8,565 nt of DNA from an uncultured cyanobacterium (GTDB taxonomy: Bacteria > Cyanobacteriota > Cyanobacteriia > Cyanobacteriales > Geitlerinemataceae): contig CAKZKB010000456.1 of the NCBI GenBank assembly GCA_937121005.1, forward strand, positions 1-8,565, given 5' to 3'. The position numbers were made by a program, and so were the translations under genes. The notes beneath the pieces were generated by a model. That model was not told the DNA's origin. It saw nothing but the letters and a program-made list of their open reading frames with translations, and did not search any database. Numbering within the stretch: position 1 is the stretch's first letter; each line of letters starts with the position of its first letter. Below, piece after piece: positions 1 to 5,471 of this stretch.

Positions 1-312
1 TCGCCCAGGAGAGCGATCGCGCACATCTTTAAATACCTCATCAGGATCGATATCAGCTTCTTCAATATTTTCGTCTTCTCGAAACTGAAGTACCGCTTGC
101 CCGAAGCCTACCCCATCATCATCTGGATTGATATCAGGTTCTGCAATATTGTATTTTTGCCGAAATTCCAGCACGGAGTCCCAAAAACCACCTCCTGTTT
201 TGCGATCGCGCTTGTCTTCACAAATCTCAATGTCGATCGGTTCTCCATCAGGAAGATCCAGTTCTTCTGGCAATTCTATCGTCTTTCCTCGTTTAATTCC
301 TGTTACGTGCAT
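1..312 (-). CDS. Antitoxin-like small protein, C-terminus cut by window edge
   Basis: An open frame of 104 codons runs from ATG at 312 off the left edge without a stop. A good ribosome binding site (GAGGT, 7 nt before the ATG) supports this start. The N-terminus begins MHVTGIKRGKTIELPEELD and continues LPDGEPIDIEI, a short beta-rich module typical of small cyanobacterial antitoxins of the AbrB/AF2212-like kind. The tail (about residues 86-104, ending DVRDRSPGR) resembles the conserved acidic C-terminal tails of such proteins. Residues 43-69 and 70-96 are a tandem duplication. If the assignment is right, it binds and neutralises a toxin (often a PIN or RelE-type nuclease) that should be encoded just beyond the left edge, and may repress its own promoter. 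The family call rests on the look of the N-terminus and tail only. It is separated from the operon by 132 bp and is probably an independent unit. Confidence 0.6.
   Translation of the reverse strand, partial: MHVTGIKRGKTIELPEELDLPDGEPIDIEICEDKRDRKTGGGFWDSVLEFRQKYNIAEPDINPDDDGVGFGQAVLQFREDENIEEADIDPDEVFKDVRDRSPGR
25..186 (-). repeat. Two tandem copies of an 81-bp coding repeat
   Basis: Codons 43-69 (186-106) and 70-96 (105-25) of the antitoxin-like gene align without gaps with a period of 27 residues. Shared positions include F43/F70, V47/V74, L48/L75, F50/F77, R51/R78, N55/N82, I56/I83, D60/D87, I61/I88, P63/P90 and D64/D91. At DNA level AATATT at 145-150 and 64-69 shows the same 81-bp offset. 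The copies have diverged, so this is an older duplication rather than a slipping microrepeat. Confidence 0.75.
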
Positions 313-380
313 AGTGACTACCTCAAAGCGCGATGGTTGACTTTACTCTATTCTATCAGATAAGTGTAACTTTGGTTTGG

Positions 381-433
381 GCGAATGCTATAAACGCTGC
401 GCGTAGGCTATGCCAAACGCTTATACAGCGATC
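381..433. repeat. Dispersed cyanobacterial intergenic repeat (GCGTAGGCTATGCC type)
   Basis: The gap between the acyltransferase stop and the antitoxin-like start holds AACGCTGCGCGTAGGCTATG followed by CCAAACGCTTATACAGCG. It contains short inverted pairs (CGCTG at 395-399 with CAGCG at 426-430, and GGC/GCC around TAT). I recognise GCGTAGGCTATGCC as a common intergenic repeat in filamentous cyanobacteria, but only this copy is present here, so its repetitive nature is recalled rather than shown. It lies just downstream of the operon's last gene. No T-run follows the hairpin on the minus strand, so I do not call it a terminator. Confidence 0.4.
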
Positions 434-444
434 TTGTACGCGGT

Positions 445-1149
445 TCATCCTCGGAGTTCTTCGATCGCATTGCTAACATCATTAACAATTTGTTGATAGA
501 GTTGGCGACTCGCCTTTTCTTGCTTTTCTAGATACGGCACGATCTCCACAGGAGAACCGAAGCGAACCTGAATTGGATGGCGACGAGGGAACCATTTCCC
601 TTTAGGTAAAGCCTGGTAAGTTCCTTCAATACAAACGGGAACAATGGGAACGTTTAATTTCAACGCTAAGAAACCTAAACCGGGCTTGAACGGTTGCAGT
701 TTTCCAGTCCGCGATCGCGTTCCTTCAGGAAACATAATCACCGGACAGCGTTTGCTTATAACGTCCTCGCAACCTCGCACTCCATCCATAAATTGGCCGC
801 GGCGATCGAAGGGAATGCCATTAAAAAATGTTTTCACGAACCATTCTTTTACACAACCATCGCAAAAATAGTCTTTAGCGACTAAACTGTAAACGCGATC
901 GGTTTGATGCCAAAGGGAGGCGACGATCGCGCCTGCATCTAGATGGCTGTTATGATTAGATGCTAAAATATAGGGTCGATCTTGAGGAATGTTCTCTAAT
1001 CCGTAGCATTCCATTTGAAACCAGTGCCAATAGAGAGAACGTCCGCTAATCCAGAACAATTTCTCTATTAATTGGCGACGAGCGACCGAGCGATCGTCAA
1101 CATCGTCGGTTAATAAAGTCTTGTTGGAACTGGTGGATGGGATTAACAT
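445..1149 (-). CDS. PlsC-type acyltransferase (1-acylglycerol-3-phosphate acyltransferase family)
   Basis: A 234-residue protein of the LPLAT/PlsC family, which transfers acyl groups from acyl-ACP or acyl-CoA to an alcohol, classically lysophosphatidic acid, at the inner membrane. The family blocks are in order: NHNSHLD (catalytic H-x4-D, H66 and D71), GIPFDRRG (about 111-118), FPEGTRS (140-146) and VPIVPVCIEG (about 167-176). The frame stays open upstream to an ATG at 1275, but that start would overlap the reductase by 104 bp and add 42 residues outside the family. The ATG at 1149 lies 22 bp after the reductase stop and gives normal family length, so I chose it. No clear Shine-Dalgarno precedes it, which suggests translational coupling. 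As the last gene of the operon it may acylate the released alcohol or a lysolipid product. Ordinary phospholipid synthesis is the alternative. Confidence 0.9.
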   Translation of the reverse strand: MLIPSTSSNKTLLTDDVDDRSVARRQLIEKLFWISGRSLYWHWFQMECYGLENIPQDRPYILASNHNSHLDAGAIVASLWHQTDRVYSLVAKDYFCDGCVKEWFVKTFFNGIPFDRRGQFMDGVRGCEDVISKRCPVIMFPEGTRSRTGKLQPFKPGLGFLALKLNVPIVPVCIEGTYQALPKGKWFPRRHPIQVRFGSPVEIVPYLEKQEKASRQLYQQIVNDVSNAIEELRG

Positions 1150-1171
1150 GAGCTTGGGGAGATAGCAGTTT

Positions 1172-2584
1172 TTAATGATGGTTGTTGGTAGGAGCCTCGA
1201 TAAAACCGCTATCAATAAAGTATGAAAAGTAGGTATCGAGGAGTTTTTTGTCTGCGGGAGGACAAGCGATCGCACTGTTTTTTAATGCTTCCATCGTGGC
1301 TTGACAGTCGATTTGAGGTTTCCAAGCCTGCTCGTAAAATTCTGGAATCGTTAGCTGTTTTTCAGACCATCGCTTGCTGAAAAAAGGTAACAGAGGCGAG
1401 AGGGAATTCTGCTGCGAACTAGATACTGCTTTTAACTGTTGTTGCCACTGTTGATAGGGAAGTTGTTCTAGATCGTAGCCGCGAGAACGAATGTAATCGA
1501 CCAAATTTTGTCGAGGGCACGGATAAGGATTGTTTAAATGAAAAGCGCGATCGATGGAGTTTTTTTGTAAGGACAAATACGCGATCGCTTGACTGGCATA
1601 ATCCACCGGACACAAATCCACCAGATCGTCTAGATCGGGAATACTTCCCATTTGAATGTATCCTTTAATCAGACGGCACGCCAAATCGTCTGTATTGCCA
1701 ATTCCCGTTTGGCTGTGACCCGAAATAAATGGTAGTCGGTAAATATTCACGGGTAATCCGCGATCGCGAGCCATTGTCACGAGTCGTTCGGCAACCCATT
1801 TACTTTGAGAATAGCCTAAGTAAATCCCTTCGCTACTCTGGGGATCGTCAGTTTCTAAAACCGTTTTTCCAGCATAGGCTAATCCCTCAAAGACAACGAC
1901 GCTAGAAATGTAATGCAGTGGCTTAGTTTTTCCTTGACAAGCAAACTTTATAACCTCTCGAGTCCCGATAACGTTACTCGCCTTCAGTTTCGAGTAAGAA
2001 TAGAGATAGTTGAGAGTCGCCGCACTGTGATAGATAGAGTCAATTTCATTGGAAAGAGATCCAAATTCTTCGGCAGACAAACCCAACTGAGGCTTAGTAA
2101 TATCGCCTAAAACCGGAACAATTCGACTGTCAAAACTTGTATTCCATAGGTGGTAAAACGCCAAGTTTTTTTGAATCCGCATCCGTGCAGACGAGGGATC
2201 TGGAGAGCGAACTAAGCAATAAATTGTGGCTTCACTTTGTTGTAGTAATTCGGGCAGCAAAAATGCGCCTAAAAAACCCGTTGCACCCGTGAGTAAAATG
2301 GCAGTTGGTGGCTGTTCTAAAGCGCGATCGCGTCCCTGGGGAACGATATCGGGATCGAGAACCGCTTCGGTAGATAAGTCGATCGACTCATCCCCTACAC
2401 TACCATTATTTTGGTGCAGAAATTCCAAGAGTTCGGATTTGCGATCGCGTAACAAACTCTGTAGTTCTGGAGTCAGAACCCCTTTAGGTGCGCGAACTCG
2501 CAGGCGATCGCCCTCTTTCCATAACGTAACTTGGTGGCGATCGAGTTTTTCCAGGATGTCATTGAGTGTCATAAGATTAGACAT
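1172..2584 (-). CDS. Stand-alone thioester reductase with N-terminal TubC-like docking domain
   Basis: A 470-residue protein. Residues 5-56 (MTLNDILEKLDRHQVTLWKE, then GDRLRVRAPKGVLTPEL to about 56) match TubC-type N-terminal docking domains, which recruit partner subunits in mixed non-ribosomal peptide/polyketide assembly lines. After a linker (about 57-92) comes an extended short-chain dehydrogenase of the thioester reductase family. It has a nucleotide-binding TGATGFLG (99-106), serine 227/228 in YISS, and a catalytic Tyr258-x3-Lys262 in GYSQSK. Such domains use NADPH to release a carrier-bound acyl thioester as an aldehyde, sometimes on to the alcohol. The start ATG at 2584 overlaps the cupin gene's last 8 bp (ATGTCTAA), indicating tight coupling. 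An in-frame ATG at 2572 is an alternative start. The likely substrate carrier is the ACP encoded two genes upstream; this is inferred from position. Confidence 0.9.
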   Translation of the reverse strand: MSNLMTLNDILEKLDRHQVTLWKEGDRLRVRAPKGVLTPELQSLLRDRKSELLEFLHQNNGSVGDESIDLSTEAVLDPDIVPQGRDRALEQPPTAILLTGATGFLGAFLLPELLQQSEATIYCLVRSPDPSSARMRIQKNLAFYHLWNTSFDSRIVPVLGDITKPQLGLSAEEFGSLSNEIDSIYHSAATLNYLYSYSKLKASNVIGTREVIKFACQGKTKPLHYISSVVVFEGLAYAGKTVLETDDPQSSEGIYLGYSQSKWVAERLVTMARDRGLPVNIYRLPFISGHSQTGIGNTDDLACRLIKGYIQMGSIPDLDDLVDLCPVDYASQAIAYLSLQKNSIDRAFHLNNPYPCPRQNLVDYIRSRGYDLEQLPYQQWQQQLKAVSSSQQNSLSPLLPFFSKRWSEKQLTIPEFYEQAWKPQIDCQATMEALKNSAIACPPADKKLLDTYFSYFIDSGFIEAPTNNHH

Positions 2585-3896
2585 TTTCAGAATACTGTGG
2601 ATCGAGGTTCAAACAATATTGGTGATGCGTTTCGGGAGAAAGCAACTCCTTTGCTTTTTGTTTGCGATCCTCCCACATTTTTTTAGCTTGTCCAGCCTTG
2701 CCAAAGGCTAACTTTTCGTCGGTAGTTTCTGCGGCCAACACAATCGTTTCATCATCAACTACAGATGAATCTTCAGAGGAGTTCGCATCTGTATTCAATA
2801 ACTCAAAAATTAACTCCCAAGTGGGTTTAGAAAAAACTTGCAAAAGACTCAAAAATCGATTGGTTATCTTATTCATTGGCATCCAGCGCGTCGCTACACC
2901 TACCGTTATATCGGTGATATTCTCAACCGTATGCCAATACCAAGAAGGACTGAGTAGAATATCGCCAGGTTCTAAGACAATGGTAGACTTTGGGCAATAC
3001 TTCCACAAAGGATATATCTTGTCCATGACTTCTGGAAGACAACTCACTTCAGGAACAATTTCTGAGAGAATATACCTCATAGGGTCGTTTAAGACAGGAT
3101 ACATTAGCCAAGTGTAATCGGGATGGACGAATGTCCATTTTTTTTGCCCGCGAAGCATAAAAAAAAGATTGTTACCATTGGCACAATGGAACCCAGTTCC
3201 TGTTTTTTTCGACTTTCCTAAAAAAAGCTCGCCGCTAACGTAGCAACTGTCTTTTGCTCCAGTTCCGCACATATAAGCATCGAACTGTTGAGGATTTAAT
3301 GTCTCAAAAAAGTCAGTATTTTCGCTGACAAACTTAGTAGATGCCCTGATATATTCAACGCGATCGGGATCGTCATCTAGCAAATATTCTTGTAGAGTAC
3401 GATAAGTTTGCTTGGAGGTCTTGACATCGTTTACAGATACTTTTGTATTGCCGTAACGCTCCAGAAAATACTTATCAGAGAACAAATATTCGCTCTCTAC
3501 AGTCCCTTTTTTAAGTACCACTGGCTTACCTTTCAAAAGATAATTCTGGAAAAATTGTTCGGAGTCGATCTCGTCAATTTGATAGGTGTCAACTTCTAAA
3601 TTAAGTCGATTTTCAGGGATTTTTTGATTTTCCAGTCGTTTCAGAATGTTGTCACAAACTGACTGATACCAGTCTTGAAAAAGAGACGCATCTTTGAGAA
3701 GATAGCGACAAAACAAAATGATTTTCAACTTAAAGACATTCCAGTATCCTAAGTCTAGAAAAATGGGTTCGGCATCGTTATGAACTTTACGACTCAAAAA
3801 AGTTCCAATCCCGCCTCGACAATCAACAAGAAATATCTTTGTAAAGAAAAGGCAAGTTAGTAAATAAAATTTCAGGTGTTGCAATAGTTTCAGCAT
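2577..3896 (-). CDS. JmjC-like (cupin_8) protein with HCA in place of the HxD iron motif; possible 2-oxoglutarate-dependent tailoring enzyme
   Basis: A 439-residue protein whose core (about 100-340) follows the cupin_8/JmjC fold of Fe(II)/2-oxoglutarate oxygenases. PVVLKKG (125-131) is the usual entry strand, GTGFHCANGNN (233-243) the first metal motif, GQKKW (250-254) the 2-oxoglutarate lysine strand, EPGDILLSPSWYWHTVEN (309-326) the distal histidine motif. Compared with human FIH (T196, H199, D201, N205, K214, H279) the equivalents are T234, H237, A239, N243, K252 and H322, so only the aspartate is lost. The codon is GCC at 3182-3180. The N-terminus (1-100) is hydrophobic in patches and unrecognised; the C-terminus (about 345-439) is acidic then lysine-rich. 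No good Shine-Dalgarno is seen before the ATG. The DNA looks AT-richer than its neighbours. It could hydroxylate, halogenate, or be a non-catalytic cupin; its place between ACP and reductase favours tailoring of a carrier-bound chain. Confidence 0.75.
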   Translation of the reverse strand: MLKLLQHLKFYLLTCLFFTKIFLVDCRGGIGTFLSRKVHNDAEPIFLDLGYWNVFKLKIILFCRYLLKDASLFQDWYQSVCDNILKRLENQKIPENRLNLEVDTYQIDEIDSEQFFQNYLLKGKPVVLKKGTVESEYLFSDKYFLERYGNTKVSVNDVKTSKQTYRTLQEYLLDDDPDRVEYIRASTKFVSENTDFFETLNPQQFDAYMCGTGAKDSCYVSGELFLGKSKKTGTGFHCANGNNLFFMLRGQKKWTFVHPDYTWLMYPVLNDPMRYILSEIVPEVSCLPEVMDKIYPLWKYCPKSTIVLEPGDILLSPSWYWHTVENITDITVGVATRWMPMNKITNRFLSLLQVFSKPTWELIFELLNTDANSSEDSSVVDDETIVLAAETTDEKLAFGKAGQAKKMWEDRKQKAKELLSPETHHQYCLNLDPQYSENV

Positions 3897-3930
3897 TTTC
3901 GTTGTCTTGTAATTCGAGTAAAGGTGAAAG

Positions 3931-4051
3931 GTAATTATTCAGGTCAAAGCCAGAAACCCGGTTTCTGAAAGGAGAAACTCGGATCTTGTCTGGCTATAAG
4001 TGAGAAACCGGGTTTCTACACCAGTTTCCCCTAGCAGACCTGAATGCTTAC
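3931..4051 (+). mobile_element. 121-bp MITE-like element, copy 1, with inverted internal segment
   Basis: Terminal inverted repeats are GTAATTATTCAGGTC (3931-3945) and GACCTGAATGCTTAC (4037-4051), matching at 13 of 15 positions. Two internal 15-mers, AGAAACCCGGTTTCT (3952-3966) and AGAAACCGGGTTTCT (4003-4017), are exact reverse complements and 51 bp apart. Total length, arm lengths (21 and 34 bp) and the 36-bp core length equal those of copies 2 and 3, but the core is inverted relative to them. Flanks GGTGAAAG (3923-3930) and CCTTAAAG (4052-4059) agree at only 5 of 8 positions, so a target duplication is doubtful or decayed. The element ends 2 bp after the ACP stop codon and fills most of the gap before the cupin gene. 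No open reading frame is present, so it is non-autonomous. Confidence 0.85.
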
Positions 4052-4053
4052 CC

Positions 4054-4335
4054 TTAAAGAACCATTTCTTCCGTGCTTCCTAAGTATTCGGATAACTGTT
4101 TAATGGTGATATAATCGACCAGTAAGGTGGGATCGAGTTCGCGATCGAGCCACTCTCCTAAGTCGCCAGTGAGGGTGACAGCAGCAGAAGAATCGAGTCC
4201 GTAGTCTTGAAATGGAACTTCGGGATCGATTTCTTTGGCATCGATTTCTAGGGCTTCCGCGAGATAATCAACGAGCCAAGTTTGAATTTCTGCTGCACTG
4301 GGTGCGGTTTTGGTTTGAGACGTTTCGGTTTTCAT
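4054..4335 (-). CDS. Free-standing acyl carrier protein
   Basis: A 93-residue acidic protein with the phosphopantetheine attachment motif GLDSS; Ser49 is the expected modified residue. Helix-forming flanks fit the carrier fold (AAEIQTWLVDYLAEALEI at about 14-31, TIKQLSEYLG at about 77-86). It would carry an acyl or polyketide chain as a thioester for its neighbours. The surrounding sequence (DSSAAVTLTGDLGEWL) resembles free-standing carriers that accompany fatty acyl-AMP ligases and polyketide synthases in cyanobacteria rather than the housekeeping fatty acid synthesis ACP, which usually has GADSL; this is from memory of the family. A strong Shine-Dalgarno AAGGAG (4352-4347) lies 11 nt before the ATG. 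MITE-like elements lie on both sides, one 2 bp past the stop and one starting 46 bp upstream of the start codon. This makes the gene the only one with its own good ribosome site in the middle of the operon. Confidence 0.93.
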   Translation of the reverse strand: MKTETSQTKTAPSAAEIQTWLVDYLAEALEIDAKEIDPEVPFQDYGLDSSAAVTLTGDLGEWLDRELDPTLLVDYITIKQLSEYLGSTEEMVL

Positions 4336-4373
4336 CGTTGTTTAGACTCCTTTTTTTTGAATTGAGTTGCAAA

Positions 4374-4510
4374 GATTCAGGGTAAGCATTCAGGTCGAAG
4401 TCAGAAACCCGGTTTCTTGCCGATCTCCAGATAAAATTTGAGTTTATCCTTTGAGAAACCGGGTTTCTACACCCGTTGACGATCGGACATCTGAATCATA
4501 AGGATTCAGG
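4374..4510 (+). mobile_element. 121-bp MITE-like element, copy 2, with perfect 8-bp target duplication
   Basis: The element proper is 4382-4502. It is bounded by the identical 8-mers GATTCAGG at 4374-4381 and 4503-4510, which I read as a target site duplication. The left terminus is GTAAGCATTCAGGTC; the right terminus (4489-4502, ATCTGAATCATAAG) is a decayed inverted copy, 9 of 14 matching. Internal 15-mers AGAAACCCGGTTTCT (4403-4417) and AGAAACCGGGTTTCT (4454-4468) flank a 36-bp core. The core matches the reverse complement of copy 3's core at 31 of 36 positions. No coding capacity. It lies in the 236-bp gap between the methyltransferase and ACP genes, upstream of the ACP on the coding strand. 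Confidence 0.92.
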
Positions 4511-4519
4511 TTAACCATC

Positions 4520-4550
4520 GAGATCCCCCCTAACCCCCTTAATAAGGGAG
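4520..4550. repeat. GATCCCCCCTAACCCCC-type cyanobacterial repeat with small hairpin
   Basis: GAGATCCCCCCTAACCCCCT followed by TAATAAGGGAG is a form of an intergenic repeat I recognise from many filamentous cyanobacteria. CCCTTAATAAGGG (4536-4548) is a perfect palindrome around A4542. It sits between the methyltransferase stop (4572) and MITE copy 2. On the minus strand no T-run follows, so terminator function is not supported. Only one copy is in the window; its dispersal is recalled, not seen. Confidence 0.6.
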
Positions 4551-4571
4551 AATTAAGTGAGGTTTTAAGGT

Positions 4572-5465
4572 TTAACCTTGCCGACGTTTTAATGGGCGAT
4601 AAGGGCGATCGAGCCGCCGCAGTGCCATCCGCAGCAAAACCAGTTTACCACTATAAAAGCCAACGATCGACACTTGCAGATATTTTTCGTAGCGGGCTAC
4701 GGTTTCTTCTCCGACTAAACGAACGGCGGCTTCTCGGTTTTGTTTCAAGTTAGCCAACCACGCCCGACAAGTGCGTTCGTAACAGGCGCGATCGTTGCGG
4801 AGAGTGACGATCTCGAACAGATGTTCGCAGGCTTCAACGATTTCTGATAGTCGCGGCAGATCCGTGTCTGGGAAGATTTCGTTCGCCATGAATTCGCTAA
4901 AATCTTCAGGCTTGGAGTTGCCGTAAGCAATGGTTTGTAAAGAGAGGTAGGATCCTGGATTTAACCACTGATGGCAACGCTGGAAAAATTCCCGATAGCC
5001 CGCGATTTTCTGCTGAGATGTTTGGTGAAGTTTGGCAAAATGCTCGAACGCCCCAATAGAAATAATAGCATCGTAAGGTTCGGTTGGCGAGTGTTCCGAC
5101 CAGCTTTCTAAGTGGACTTGAATTTGCGGGTTTTTCCGATCGCGAATCCATTGGGTTTGGGTTTCGCTAAGACTCAAGCCGATCGCTTGGCGAACGTCGT
5201 ATTTATCCACTAGGCGATCGAGGGTAGAACCCCAACCGCAGCCAATATCTAAAACGCGATCGACCCCTTTGGCTCGACTGTTTTCAATGTGAAAGTCAAT
5301 CTTTCTTAATTGTGCCGTATCGAGGGTATCGCCCTCTTCCCAAAGGGCGGAAGAATAGGTACAAGCGCGATCGAGCCAGAGTTTGTAGAATTCGTTGCTA
5401 ACATCGTAGTGATGCTGGATGGCTTCGAGGGAAGCCCCAGGATTTTGGATGGTGACTGAGGACAT
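4572..5465 (-). CDS. CFA-synthase-family S-adenosylmethionine C-methyltransferase
   Basis: A 297-residue protein of the cyclopropane fatty acid/mycolic acid cyclopropane synthase family. These enzymes transfer a methyl group from SAM to a carbon-carbon double bond and yield a cyclopropane or a methyl branch. The blocks are in order: HHYDVSNEFYKLWLD (18-32), TYSSALW (36-42), SAM motif I VLDIGCGWGS (71-80), SIGAFEHF (136-143) and IFPDTDLP (197-204). By alignment to E. coli Cfa (C139, E239, H266, Y317) the bicarbonate-binding residues are S39, E141, H165 and Y229. The cysteine is therefore replaced by serine, while the others are kept. E. coli Cfa has a longer N-terminal domain that is absent here, as in mycobacterial CmaA-type enzymes. 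It starts 6 bp after the upstream radical SAM gene with no clear Shine-Dalgarno, so it is probably translationally coupled. A substrate on the neighbouring ACP is plausible but inferred. Confidence 0.9.
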   Translation of the reverse strand: MSSVTIQNPGASLEAIQHHYDVSNEFYKLWLDRACTYSSALWEEGDTLDTAQLRKIDFHIENSRAKGVDRVLDIGCGWGSTLDRLVDKYDVRQAIGLSLSETQTQWIRDRKNPQIQVHLESWSEHSPTEPYDAIISIGAFEHFAKLHQTSQQKIAGYREFFQRCHQWLNPGSYLSLQTIAYGNSKPEDFSEFMANEIFPDTDLPRLSEIVEACEHLFEIVTLRNDRACYERTCRAWLANLKQNREAAVRLVGEETVARYEKYLQVSIVGFYSGKLVLLRMALRRLDRPYRPLKRRQG

Positions 5466-5471
5466 AACAAT

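Noticed and set aside
1172..2584. Fatty acyl-ACP reductase of the alkane pathway or heterocyst glycolipid reductase
   Set aside because: The TubC-like docking domain and thioester-reductase motifs argue for assembly-line release. No aldehyde deformylating oxygenase or heterocyst glycolipid synthase gene is in the window.
2226..2711. A 161-codon plus-strand open frame, and other plus-strand frames such as 2662-3117 and 97-363
   Set aside because: They lie antisense to well-supported minus-strand genes, have no family motifs, and their composition is that of reversed coding sequence.
3931..4502. ACP gene carried as a composite element between MITE copies 1 and 2
   Set aside because: Copy 2 has its own perfect 8-bp duplication, and the outermost flanks of the pair (GGTGAAAG and GATTCAGG) do not match, so the two insertions look independent.
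4536..4548. Rho-independent terminator after the methyltransferase gene
   Set aside because: The palindrome is short and not followed by a run of T on the coding strand. It is better explained as part of a dispersed repeat.
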